Shown here piece by piece: positions 39,783 through 48,454 of a stretch of DNA of 64,000 nt (position 1 is its first letter; each line of letters begins with the position of its first letter). The stretch spans positions 558,001-622,000 of the forward strand of contig NC_014010.1 in NCBI RefSeq assembly GCF_000024465.1. The letters run 5' to 3'. A model generated the notes under the pieces. That model was not told where the DNA came from, made no database searches, and was given only the letters and a program-made list of their open reading frames with translations. Source of the DNA: Candidatus Puniceispirillum marinum IMCC1322. GTDB lineage: Bacteria > Pseudomonadota > Alphaproteobacteria > Puniceispirillales > Puniceispirillaceae. The position numbers and the translations under genes were made by a program.

Positions 39783-40934
39783 TCACCTATCTGATTCCTG
39801 ACTGGACTTGGGTTTGTAGTTGCGCACCGATTCCGGCCCATGCGGATGTTTTGCATGCGGATAAGGCTGATGCGTATGCCCATGATGATGGTCATGATCG
39901 TGGTGATGGTCATGATCGTGGGCATGATCGTGGCCGTGATCATGGTGGTGGTCACTGTCAAGGCGACACGCACCGCTACAGAAGCTATCACATAATTTAC
40001 AATCTTCGACATTGCTACCGGGGGCTGAAATTCCCTGCCCCTCGACGTGATGATGATGACTTTCCTGTGCCACACCAACATCAGCTTCAAAACCCAGCAC
40101 TTGCGCGCGGTATTTACACAAAGCACAGTTCATATTGTTATTACCATCAATGATCTCACGAACCCGATCGGCAAAGGTTGCAATCACTTTCGGATGGTCA
40201 TTCAGATAGCTGGCCTTAATAAATTCAATATCCGGATAATGCGCTGCCACTTCATCGGTAAAGCCATAAATACGGTCAATCAGAATGCCTGAAAATAGGA
40301 AATACGGAAACACAACAACACGTTTATAGCCAAGCCGCGCTACATGCTCGAGGCATGGCTGGACAAGGGGAAAGGTTACGCCGCTATAGCCAACTTCTGC
40401 CCAGCCAAACCCCATACCTTCCCACAGCATCCGGCAAATTTTGGAAACATTGGAATTCGCATCAGGATCAGAGGCACCGCGCCCGATAACAACAAGGCAA
40501 GTATCAGCAATATCAACCGCACCATAGGTGGCGTTCGCTTCATCGACTGCGGATTTAATCCGATCACCAGCCGCTTGCAGCATTTGCAGATCGATCGCCA
40601 ATTCACGGCCATATTGTATCGTAATATCATGTTCAGCCGCATAGGTGTTAAGTACCGATGGAATATCATTTTTGGCATGGCCAGCCGCAAACAACATGCC
40701 TGGCACCGCCAGAACATGCGTCACCCCTTTTGCACGCAAAGCATCCAGACCTGTTTTGATCACAGGTGTTGCAAATTCCAGATAACCATATTCGACAGGC
40801 CAGTCCGGAAACAAAGGTGCCAGTTTTTCCGCAAGTACGGCAAATTCCGTGACTGCGGATTTTGACCGTGAACCATGACCACATATCATCACACCATATT
40901 TTGGCGGTGTTTGCGTTTCATTAACATCATGCAT
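39783..40934 (-). CDS. cbiX: Sirohydrochlorin cobaltochelatase, long CbiX with cysteine cluster and His-rich tail
   Basis: A 383-residue two-repeat CbiX. Putative metal-site histidines H20 (MICGHGSR) and H86 (LFAAGHAKND) lie in the first repeat. After the second repeat come C270/C273, C312/C315/C319/C323 and a tail (329-365) with 20 histidines in 37 residues. Long CbiX proteins with an Fe-S centre and His-rich region are known; the tail probably stores or delivers cobalt. It normally acts in the cobalt-early route, yet CobN is also encoded nearby. It overlaps the small DUF6732-like gene by 8 nt. Confidence 0.9.
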   Translation of the reverse strand: MHDVNETQTPPKYGVMICGHGSRSKSAVTEFAVLAEKLAPLFPDWPVEYGYLEFATPVIKTGLDALRAKGVTHVLAVPGMLFAAGHAKNDIPSVLNTYAAEHDITIQYGRELAIDLQMLQAAGDRIKSAVDEANATYGAVDIADTCLVVIGRGASDPDANSNVSKICRMLWEGMGFGWAEVGYSGVTFPLVQPCLEHVARLGYKRVVVFPYFLFSGILIDRIYGFTDEVAAHYPDIEFIKASYLNDHPKVIATFADRVREIIDGNNNMNCALCKYRAQVLGFEADVGVAQESHHHHVEGQGISAPGSNVEDCKLCDSFCSGACRLDSDHHHDHGHDHAHDHDHHHDHDHHHGHTHQPYPHAKHPHGPESVRNYKPKSSQESDR

Positions 40935-41226
40935 TTTGTTCTGTCCCTTCGGTCACATCGGGAAGTTCACCCCCATCATCAGCATTGTCACCAGTATTAC
41001 CTCTGGCACCGTTAGCTGATTTAATATCACTATCTTGTCTTCGCTTACGGTTTATAGCCAGAATGCCAGCCAGACCAACAGCCAGACCGCCTAGCACGGC
41101 ACCCGCTATATGGCTATGACCGGCAAATTCGCCGAAATGCCCAATATGCGCAAATGCAGGCGCGCTGGCCATATTCAAGATAATACCGAAACCGAATATC
41201 AATAAGCAGGATTTGTTCTTATACAT
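40927..41226 (-). CDS. Small DUF6732-like membrane protein with His motif, first annotated gene of the cbiX operon
   Basis: A 99-residue protein: a signal peptide or membrane helix (about 7-26, cleavage plausible after AFA), then the histidine-containing HIGHFGEFAGHSH, a second helix (AGAVLGGLAVGLAGILAI), a basic RKRR stop, and an acidic polar tail. It resembles small proteins found beside alphaproteobacterial cbiX genes, tentatively DUF6732. The histidines facing the periplasm suggest a metal-binding or cobalt-uptake accessory role; this is inference. Its 3' end overlaps cbiX by 8 nt. A 10-bp inverted repeat abuts its start codon. Confidence 0.72.
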   Translation of the reverse strand: MYKNKSCLLIFGFGIILNMASAPAFAHIGHFGEFAGHSHIAGAVLGGLAVGLAGILAINRKRRQDSDIKSANGARGNTGDNADDGGELPDVTEGTEQNA

Positions 41227-41227
41227 T

Positions 41228-41274
41228 CATATCTCACGTCACAAATTGTTACATCATGAATCAGGTGAGATATG
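41228..41274 (-). promoter_or_regulatory. Inverted repeat and palindrome abutting the start of the cbiX operon
   Basis: CATATCTCAC (41228-41237) and GTGAGATATG (41265-41274) are perfect 10-nt reverse complements. On the minus-strand mRNA the second arm (GUGAGAUAUG) ends 1 nt before the DUF6732-like ATG and includes its weak ribosome site, so the folded form should hide initiation. Between the arms, 41238-41252 (GTCACAAATTGTTAC) is a near-perfect 15-bp palindrome, of the size expected for a dimeric regulator. Either an RNA switch or an operator is possible. Confidence 0.5.
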
Positions 41275-41298
41275 TTTTGGATAGAAGCAAAGCAAAAA

Positions 41299-41427
41299 CT
41301 AGAAACACAGCCATTTTGCTGCGTCATAGATCTTGGCTCGGGGCCCGGAATTGGTTGCCTGATTTAGGTCCACCGCACCGGGATCGCTTTCATCTTGTTC
41401 ACAAGTCCACCGTCCTTGATTATGCAT
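41299..41427 (-). CDS. Unlisted 42-residue ORF upstream of the DUF6732-cbiX operon
   Basis: An ATG at 41427 opens 42 codons to a TAG at 41299. The peptide starts MHNQGRWTCEQDESDPGAVD, continues through LNQATNSGPRAKIYDAAKW and ends LCF; it has two cysteines and two tryptophans. The stretch is clearly richer in G+C than the AT-rich DNA on both sides, as expected for coding or structured RNA. There is no good Shine-Dalgarno site, so leaderless start or a non-coding role is possible. No family is recognised. Being just ahead of the RBS-masking repeat, it may be a leader peptide. Confidence 0.4.
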   Translation of the reverse strand: MHNQGRWTCEQDESDPGAVDLNQATNSGPRAKIYDAAKWLCF

Positions 41428-41563
41428 ACTAGGAAGTTAGAACAATTACAATTACCCATAACCGCCATTAATTAGGTGAATTGCAACAAGCACGTTGAGC
41501 CATATCGCCTATATGGCTTACTATCATCATGGTAAAATACTGTTAGCGGAACATATCATCCTG

Positions 41564-42538
41564 ATGTCTTCATTTTCCGATATAGAATTACGTGCGCTTG
41601 TTCTGATTGCGGCTATCTTGATCGACAGGATGGTTGGTGAACCTGCGCTGTTATGGCGGCACTTACCGCATCCAGTCGTTTTTTTTGGAAAATTAATCAG
41701 CTTCTGTGACCGAAAACTGAACCAAAAACGCAGAAAATGGACAGGGAGAAGACGACGTCTGCATGGGCTAATGGCCATATTGTTTCTGGTCGTGATTGCT
41801 GGCATTGCTGGATATGTGGCATCTTTTGGCGGGCTAATAGCCGATATTGTCATCGTCACTATTCTTATTGCTGGCAAATCGCTACATGATCATATTGATG
41901 CCGTTGCTGTTGCTTTACGCCGCGACATTAGTTCTGCCCGATACGCAGTCAGCATGATTGTCGGACGGCAAACCAACAATCTGGATGAAGATGAAATTGC
42001 ACGTGCTGCCATCGAAACAGGTGCTGAAAACCTATCTGATGGCGTTTTTGCCCCTGCCCTATGGTATCTTGCGCTTGGGTTACCGGGAATTCTTATCTAT
42101 AAAATGACCAACACGGCTGACAGCATGATCGGCTATAAAAATGCACGCTATCTGGCCTTTGGCTATGGCGCGGCTAAATTTGATGATTTGCTTAACTATG
42201 TTCCCGCACGCCTGACAGCTTTGCTAATCGCACTTGCTGGAATGCTCAAAGGCAGTTTACGGTTTTCTACCCTGTATCTTTTTGTCCCTGATGCCCGCAC
42301 GCATAGCTCGCCAAATTCAGGTTGGCCCGAAGCCGCTATGGCATATGCCTTGGATATTTGGTTGGCCGGATCAAGATATTATGGGAATAGGTTGATTGTC
42401 GCGCCACGGATGAATCCTGACGGACGTTTGGTTGAAAGCAACGATATTCAAAAATCACTTGAAATATTGACCACTGCACAAATTCTGTTTCTTTTGGCCA
42501 TCGCACTGACATTGATATGGTGGCATTTAGCTAGCTAG
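41564..42538 (+). CDS. cbiB: Adenosylcobinamide-phosphate synthase
   Basis: A 324-residue membrane enzyme that attaches aminopropanol (phosphate) to adenosylcobyric acid. The start IDRMVGEPALLWRHLPHPVVFFGKLI, the ARAAIETGAENLSDGVFAPALWY block and the MTNTADSMIGYKN motif are typical; four or more hydrophobic helices are visible. The frame is open from a TTG at 41495 and has an ATG at 41513, but the ATG at 41564 matches the family N-terminus. None has a strong ribosome site. It converges on cobQ with a 9-nt gap. Confidence 0.9.
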   Translation: MSSFSDIELRALVLIAAILIDRMVGEPALLWRHLPHPVVFFGKLISFCDRKLNQKRRKWTGRRRRLHGLMAILFLVVIAGIAGYVASFGGLIADIVIVTILIAGKSLHDHIDAVAVALRRDISSARYAVSMIVGRQTNNLDEDEIARAAIETGAENLSDGVFAPALWYLALGLPGILIYKMTNTADSMIGYKNARYLAFGYGAAKFDDLLNYVPARLTALLIALAGMLKGSLRFSTLYLFVPDARTHSSPNSGWPEAAMAYALDIWLAGSRYYGNRLIVAPRMNPDGRLVESNDIQKSLEILTTAQILFLLAIALTLIWWHLAS

Positions 42539-42547
42539 GTTGGTGAC

Positions 42548-44047
42548 TCAAAGCCCCGCAATTTTTGCAATTTTATCCATATCAAGATGCGTCGCAATAT
42601 GTTCAGCCAGTTTATCAAGAATTTCATCCACCATATCGTCATAATTGAGCTGGCTTTGTATCCCGCCAAGTTGCTGCATAAAGGCACTGCGAAAATCATT
42701 GCTACTGAAAATACCATGCACGTAACTGCCCGCGACCAACCCGCTTGGTGATACAGCTCCTTCCGGACGTCCTTCAATCATCAGTAAAGGGCGATCCCTA
42801 TCATTTCCGCGCGTTCTGCCAATATGAATTTCATAACCAGAAACCAGAACCCCAGAATCAGCTGTCGTGGCGGCAACCTGTCTGACAGTTTTGTCAGTTG
42901 CCAAAAATGTTTCAACATCCAGCAAACCAAGCCCCTCGGCTGATCCTGCCTTACCTTCAATGCCATATGGATCATGTACCCAGTTACCAAGCATCTGATA
43001 ACCACCACAAAGACCCAGCACACGCCCACCACGCCGGACATGGTTGATAATATCAGCGTCCCAGCCTTGCTGGCGCAAAAAGCCCAAATCAGATATTGTC
43101 GCCTTTGAACCGGGTATCAGAATAACATCCGCATCAACAGGCATAACATCACCTGGCTGAACAAGTGTCAGATCGATGCTGGGCTCAACCGACAAAGGAT
43201 CAAGATCATCAAAATTGGCAATCCGTTGCAACAGCGGCACAGCAATTTTGAGTGCTTTATCTGAGCTGCCCATTGATTGCGATGACCCGATATCAAGGAT
43301 ATCTTCAGCTGGCAAAAGCCGCGCATCGGCAAACCATGGCAATATGCCAACACCATCCCACTTAGTATGGCTTTCGATAATTTTCATACCATCATTAAAT
43401 AGATTAGTATCGCCACGGAATTTATTGATTAAAAATGCTTTTATCAAATTTGAATCTGCATTATCAAGCACCATATCGGTACCAACAAGACTGGCAATGA
43501 CCCCACCTCGATCAATATCACCAACAAGAATAACGGGTATATCAGCCGCCTGTGCAAAGCCCATGTTGGCGATATCACCTGCCCGCAAATTTACCTCAGC
43601 GGGACTGCCAGCGCCTTCGACAATGACGATATCTGCCGTTGTGCAAAGCCGGTTAAAACTATCCATTACGCGTGGTAACAAGGTGGCTTTATGTGTGCCA
43701 TATTCCTTGGCACGCATGCTGCCAAAGCGTTTTCCCTGAACGATAATCTGTGCCCCCGTATCCGTTTCAGGTTTGAGTAAAACCGGGTTCATATCAACAG
43801 AAGCGGCAACACGACAGGCCAAAGCCTGCAAAGCTTGCGCGCGGCCTATCTCACCACCATCGCTGGTCGCAGCCGCATTGTTTGACATATTCTGGGGTTT
43901 GAAAGGTCGGACAGTCAGGCCTTGATTGGCAAAATAACGACACAGGCCAGCGACCAATACCGATTTACCAACATTTGAACCCGCCCCCTGAATCATAAGA
44001 CATGGTGTTGGCTTGTCTGTTGGTGAAAACACGGCGTGATCAACCAT
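42548..44047 (-). CDS. cobQ: Adenosylcobyric acid synthase (glutamine-hydrolysing)
   Basis: A 499-residue amidotransferase that amidates side chains b, d, e and g. The ATPase start is MIQGAGSNVGKSVLVAGLCR with the KPQNMSNNAA block; PVILVGDIDRGGVIAS is the second ATPase motif. The class I glutaminase half has its cysteine in VLGLCGGYQMLG and a terminal YVHGIF histidine. It overlaps the cobO stop by 1 nt (TAATG) and is last in the hupE-cobW-cobN-cobO-cobQ series. Confidence 0.94.
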   Translation of the reverse strand: MVDHAVFSPTDKPTPCLMIQGAGSNVGKSVLVAGLCRYFANQGLTVRPFKPQNMSNNAAATSDGGEIGRAQALQALACRVAASVDMNPVLLKPETDTGAQIIVQGKRFGSMRAKEYGTHKATLLPRVMDSFNRLCTTADIVIVEGAGSPAEVNLRAGDIANMGFAQAADIPVILVGDIDRGGVIASLVGTDMVLDNADSNLIKAFLINKFRGDTNLFNDGMKIIESHTKWDGVGILPWFADARLLPAEDILDIGSSQSMGSSDKALKIAVPLLQRIANFDDLDPLSVEPSIDLTLVQPGDVMPVDADVILIPGSKATISDLGFLRQQGWDADIINHVRRGGRVLGLCGGYQMLGNWVHDPYGIEGKAGSAEGLGLLDVETFLATDKTVRQVAATTADSGVLVSGYEIHIGRTRGNDRDRPLLMIEGRPEGAVSPSGLVAGSYVHGIFSSNDFRSAFMQQLGGIQSQLNYDDMVDEILDKLAEHIATHLDMDKIAKIAGL

Positions 44048-44670
44048 TAAAATTCAACACCAATCTGCGCCTTTATGCCAGAACGGAAAGGATGCTTTAT
44101 AAGTGACATATCAGTAACAAGATCGGCTATTTCTATCAGCTCTTCAGCCGCATTACGTCCGGTCAGCACAACATGCGTCATGTCTGGCTTTTGCGTTTGC
44201 AGGAAGCTGATAACCTCATCAAGCGAAATATACCCATAGCGCAAGGCGATATTGATCTCATCCAGCAAAACCATTGCATTGGTGTCATCCAGAATCAAAG
44301 CCTTTGCCTGTTCCCAAGCAGCCAGTGCGGCGGCAATATCACGTTCTTTATCCTGCGTTTCCCAGGTAAAACCCTCGCCCATTGTATGAAACTGGCATAG
44401 ATCACCAAAATGAGCCGTGATGAGATTGCGTTCACCCGTATCCATGCCCCCTTTGATAAACTGAACAACAGCACACGGCATCTGATGCGCGATACAACGA
44501 AAAATCATGCCAAAAGCGGCCGAGGACTTCCCTTTGCCTTTACCCGTATTGATAATGATTAACCCTTTTTCCTGGGTCTTACTGGCCATGATTTTGTCAC
44601 GCGCCTGTTTTTTCTTAGCCATTTTGCTGTTATGGCGATCTATATCGTTTGGTGCCTGATCATCGGTCAT
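44047..44670 (-). CDS. cobO: Cob(I)yrinic acid a,c-diamide adenosyltransferase
   Basis: A 207-residue CobA/CobO-type ATP:corrinoid adenosyltransferase. The N-terminal 35 residues are basic and polar; the P-loop is NTGKGKGKSSAAFG (41-54), with HTMGEGFTWETQDKERD and LLDEINIALRYGYI further on. The ATG at 44670 follows AAGGGGG and overlaps cobN by 11 nt; the open frame upstream belongs to cobN DNA. It adds the 5'-deoxyadenosyl group before amidation by CobQ. Confidence 0.93.
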   Translation of the reverse strand: MTDDQAPNDIDRHNSKMAKKKQARDKIMASKTQEKGLIIINTGKGKGKSSAAFGMIFRCIAHQMPCAVVQFIKGGMDTGERNLITAHFGDLCQFHTMGEGFTWETQDKERDIAAALAAWEQAKALILDDTNAMVLLDEINIALRYGYISLDEVISFLQTQKPDMTHVVLTGRNAAEELIEIADLVTDMSLIKHPFRSGIKAQIGVEF

Positions 44671-47600
44671 CTTGGTTCCCCCTTCGTTTCTCAAGCTCAG
44701 CTTGCACGCTATTGCGTCTTGGTGTCCATAGGCCACGGTCGATGGCCTCTTGAAAGCGTGCCAGCATATCGGCATAGGCCGCGTCATTGGCCGTTTCAAG
44801 AAAATCGCGCACAAGGTCATCTTCTATATAGGCTTCATATAAGGCGGTGAAATGATGTTCATCAACCATCCGCGTGGTGGCCGCAAAAGCAAACAGATAA
44901 TCAACGGTTGCCAGCATTTCAAATGCCCCTTTATAGCCATGTCGCATAGCCCCCGCGATCCATTTGGGATTACTAGCGCGGCCACGAACAACACGGCTGA
45001 TTTCTTCGGCAAGGCTTCGGATAACGGGGCGCTCAGGTAATGAGTGGTCGTTGTGATAGACGGGCACATCACGCCCTGACAGATGCGCGACGGCGGCAGA
45101 CAGACCACCTGCAAATTGATAGTAATCATCGCTATCAAGGATATCATGCTCACGATTATCCTGATTATGCAGCACTGCATCTGACGATGCCAACCGAGCT
45201 TCTAGCGCATCACGGGCATCAATTCCTGATAATTGTTCACCATAAGCATATGATGACCAAGTCAGAAAAGCTTCGGCAAAATCAGCACGTTGTTCCCAGA
45301 TACCCTCATCAATCAGAGTTTGCAGACCTGCACCGTAAGCACCTGGCTTGGCACTGAAAATACGCATGGTACTTTGCCGCAACGCATCCTTAAGCGGCAC
45401 ACCATTATCCGTAAGCTTGGTTGTTTCGGCACGGGCAACCGCGGCAAGCGGGTTCTGGTCATCAGGCTCATCAAGTGCCGCAACAGCCTGAACAGCGCGA
45501 TCAATCAGACTCATCTGTGCGGGAAAAGCATCGCGGAAAAACCCTGAACAACGCAATGAAATATCAATGCGAGGCCGACCCAGCACCGCTAGAGGAATGA
45601 TATCAAACCCTGTCACACGGCGTGAATTATTGTCCCATTCAGGTTGCACACCCATTAAAGCCAGTGCCTGCGCGATATCATCACCGCCTGTTCGCATGTT
45701 TGATGTACCCCATGCCGACAGCACCATCGCCTTTGGCCAGTTACCATGATCAAGCAGATATCGGTCAAGCAACGCATTTGCCGACGCCCATCCCAAACGC
45801 CACGCAACCGGTGTTGGCAAAGCCCGGCTGTCAATTGAATAAAAGTTGCGGCCTGTTGGCAACACTTCGGGACGTCCACGTGTTGGCGCACCAGAAGCAC
45901 CTGCAGGCACAAACTGACCCGCAAGTCCTCGTTGTAGAGCGTCTCGTTCAGCCTCGCCGCATGTATTTAAGGATGGTTTAATCACCGTTAATCCATGCGA
46001 CAGCACCCTTGCCGATACTGGCCCTGGTGGTTTGATATCACCCGCAACCAGCGCCGCCGCCAGCATATCAAGCCGTTCCACTGTATCACCCTGACTTCGC
46101 CAGATGCTATTGGATATTTCAGCAAGAATGGCTGGTTGTGTTCCCTGCCAAGAAACAGCGCGTTCGGCAGTCAAAGGATCAAATAATTCATCCCCAATCG
46201 ATAATTCAAGATCATCTGCCAACGCCCGAAGCAGTGACGCATGCGCGCCCTCTCCATCATAACGAGGGGTGCGCAAAATCTGTACCAGCAACGCATTCAA
46301 CAGATCAGGCGCAGCATTACGGCCAAAAATATGCAAACCATCACGGATTTGCAGTTCCTTTAGATCACACAGGAAATTGTCAAGTTTCAGCAGTTTTTCA
46401 CCAGCAGCATCATCAGGTAGAATGCCGCAATCCTTGGCCAGACCCGCGCGCTCAGCGTCAATCAGAATATCTTCTAAAAGTGCGGTAGAACGGGCTTTAT
46501 CCATGCCAGCGGCTTCATAATATTCGTCCATTTGCGACTCGATTGCCGCCATGACCCCATGCGAGTCAGCATTTGTCATCGGTGGTGTCAGGTGGTCAAG
46601 CACAACCGCCGCGGTGCGGCGCTTGGCCTGTGCCCCTTCACCCGGATCATTGACAATAAAGGGATATAAATGCGGCACCGCCCCCAATACGGCCTCAGGA
46701 TAACAAGACGCACTCAAAGCAAGCGCTTTGCCAGGTAACCATTCCAGATTGCCATGCTTGCCAAAATGAACCACGGCATCCATGCCCCAGATGTCACGCA
46801 ACCAGATATAAAAGGCAAAATAATTATGTGGCGGCACCAGATCAGGCGCGTGATAGGTTGCCTTTGGATCGATATTATATCCCCGCGCTGGCTGAACACC
46901 GACGACAACATGCCCAAAGGCCAGAACCGGAATGCGGAAAGCCTTACCGTCAAACATGGGATCTTTTTCAGTAGTGCCCCATCGATCAATGACTGCGGAT
47001 CGCACATCATCCGGCAATGATGCAAAGGCGTGCGCATAAACATCATGGGCTAGCGTTATATGGGATTCGCGCCCTTTCCATCCGGCGTTTGTTGGGCCTT
47101 TGCGAAGCGCAGCAATCAAATCGGCACTTGAGTTCGGTAAATTCGTGATTGTGTATCCAGCCACCTGCAAATCACGCAGCGTCTGAAACGCACTTTCTGG
47201 CGTATCAAGCCCAACCCCATTGGCAATCCGCCCGTCCTTATTCGGATAATTAGCAAGGATGAAAGCGATCTTTTTATCAGCCGGCTGTTTTTTGCGTAAT
47301 GTACACCATTTTGCAGCTAAGCTTGCCACAAAACGGGCACGCTCTGGCACCAGCACATAATGCGTTGTCATGGCATGTGTAACAGCATCTTTGCTTAGTG
47401 GCTTTTTAAAGGCGATGGCGCGCGATAAAATTCGGCCATCCAATTCAGGCAAAGCCACATTCATCGCCAAATCACGCGCGGTTAGACCTGCCGAATTATC
47501 CTGCCAATCAGACGCACGGTTTGACGCCAGAACCACCTGAAAGACCGGCGCATCAACGGTGCCAAACGGCCCTGCCGAGCGCATATTCTGCTTGGCTGGT

Positions 47601-48454
47601 TGCATATTATCCACTGCCGACGGGTCAGAGACAGCAAAAGAGGTCATGTTTAAAATAACATCCGCTTTCGCCGTATGAAGACATTCAGCAACGATACTCG
47701 CTGATTGGGCTTCTTTAAGGCTAGACGCATAAATAGCTAGTGGGTTCATACCTGCGGCAATACAGGCCTCTATCAACCCGTCAATGGGCGCCAAATCACC
47801 AGCTTGCACAAGCGCCCGATAAAACACCAATGCCGCCACCGGCCTTGTTTGATCCCCCCATTGTGAACGAATGGTATCAAAGTCCGGCAGGTCACAATCC
47901 GGCCAATAAAGTCCTGCCCGGAGAAGTGGCCTGGCTGGCGGCGCATTCTGAGTATCATTGGCAATATCATAAAGACGCAGGAAAAAACTTTCGGCGTTCA
48001 TCAAACCACCACCGTCAAGATAAGCGGCAAGGTCAGCGCATATTGCGGTATCAACCGAGGATAAATAGTCAAGTTCGGCATCCGGCTTGCCATCGCCCGA
48101 AATAAAGATAACCTTAATATCAGTATTTTGCGCTAGCTGACGCAGTTGCTGGGTACCATATGACCAGTAAGACGCCCCACCAAGCAAACGTACAACAATA
48201 ATACGCGCTTTAGCCGCTGTTTTTTCGATATATAAATCAACCGAATAGGGATGTGTCAGACTCAGGTAATTCGCAATGCGAATATCACCAATAGCTGCAT
48301 TTTTTAATTTTAATGACGCGGCCGCATTAGCCAGCAAGCTGACCTCGGTATCGGCCGAAGATAAAATGACAATATCACCTGGGGGCTGGGCTAGATCGAC
48401 TGCCTCTTCAGAGTCATATAAGGCACCACTTTCATCAATTTTAAGAAGATGCAT
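44660..48454 (-). CDS. cobN: Cobaltochelatase subunit CobN
   Basis: A 1264-residue large subunit of the ATP-dependent cobalt-late chelatase that inserts Co into hydrogenobyrinic acid a,c-diamide. It is homologous to magnesium chelatase ChlH/BchH. Typical blocks are DAVVHFGKHGNLEWLPGKAL and the C-terminal YKGAFEMLATVDYLFAF. The ATG at 48454 overlaps cobW by 14 nt; the open frame runs on to 48514 within cobW. Its ATPase partners CobS and CobT (chelatase type) are not encoded in this window. Confidence 0.93.
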   Translation of the reverse strand: MHLLKIDESGALYDSEEAVDLAQPPGDIVILSSADTEVSLLANAAASLKLKNAAIGDIRIANYLSLTHPYSVDLYIEKTAAKARIIVVRLLGGASYWSYGTQQLRQLAQNTDIKVIFISGDGKPDAELDYLSSVDTAICADLAAYLDGGGLMNAESFFLRLYDIANDTQNAPPARPLLRAGLYWPDCDLPDFDTIRSQWGDQTRPVAALVFYRALVQAGDLAPIDGLIEACIAAGMNPLAIYASSLKEAQSASIVAECLHTAKADVILNMTSFAVSDPSAVDNMQPAKQNMRSAGPFGTVDAPVFQVVLASNRASDWQDNSAGLTARDLAMNVALPELDGRILSRAIAFKKPLSKDAVTHAMTTHYVLVPERARFVASLAAKWCTLRKKQPADKKIAFILANYPNKDGRIANGVGLDTPESAFQTLRDLQVAGYTITNLPNSSADLIAALRKGPTNAGWKGRESHITLAHDVYAHAFASLPDDVRSAVIDRWGTTEKDPMFDGKAFRIPVLAFGHVVVGVQPARGYNIDPKATYHAPDLVPPHNYFAFYIWLRDIWGMDAVVHFGKHGNLEWLPGKALALSASCYPEAVLGAVPHLYPFIVNDPGEGAQAKRRTAAVVLDHLTPPMTNADSHGVMAAIESQMDEYYEAAGMDKARSTALLEDILIDAERAGLAKDCGILPDDAAGEKLLKLDNFLCDLKELQIRDGLHIFGRNAAPDLLNALLVQILRTPRYDGEGAHASLLRALADDLELSIGDELFDPLTAERAVSWQGTQPAILAEISNSIWRSQGDTVERLDMLAAALVAGDIKPPGPVSARVLSHGLTVIKPSLNTCGEAERDALQRGLAGQFVPAGASGAPTRGRPEVLPTGRNFYSIDSRALPTPVAWRLGWASANALLDRYLLDHGNWPKAMVLSAWGTSNMRTGGDDIAQALALMGVQPEWDNNSRRVTGFDIIPLAVLGRPRIDISLRCSGFFRDAFPAQMSLIDRAVQAVAALDEPDDQNPLAAVARAETTKLTDNGVPLKDALRQSTMRIFSAKPGAYGAGLQTLIDEGIWEQRADFAEAFLTWSSYAYGEQLSGIDARDALEARLASSDAVLHNQDNREHDILDSDDYYQFAGGLSAAVAHLSGRDVPVYHNDHSLPERPVIRSLAEEISRVVRGRASNPKWIAGAMRHGYKGAFEMLATVDYLFAFAATTRMVDEHHFTALYEAYIEDDLVRDFLETANDAAYADMLARFQEAIDRGLWTPRRNSVQAELEKRRGNQDDR

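Noticed and set aside
41310-41370. Plus-strand stretch reading VIDLGSGPGIG, like a SAM-methyltransferase motif
   Set aside because: It is interrupted by a stop immediately after, and the opposite strand has a cleaner 42-codon frame. It is treated as a chance antisense reading.
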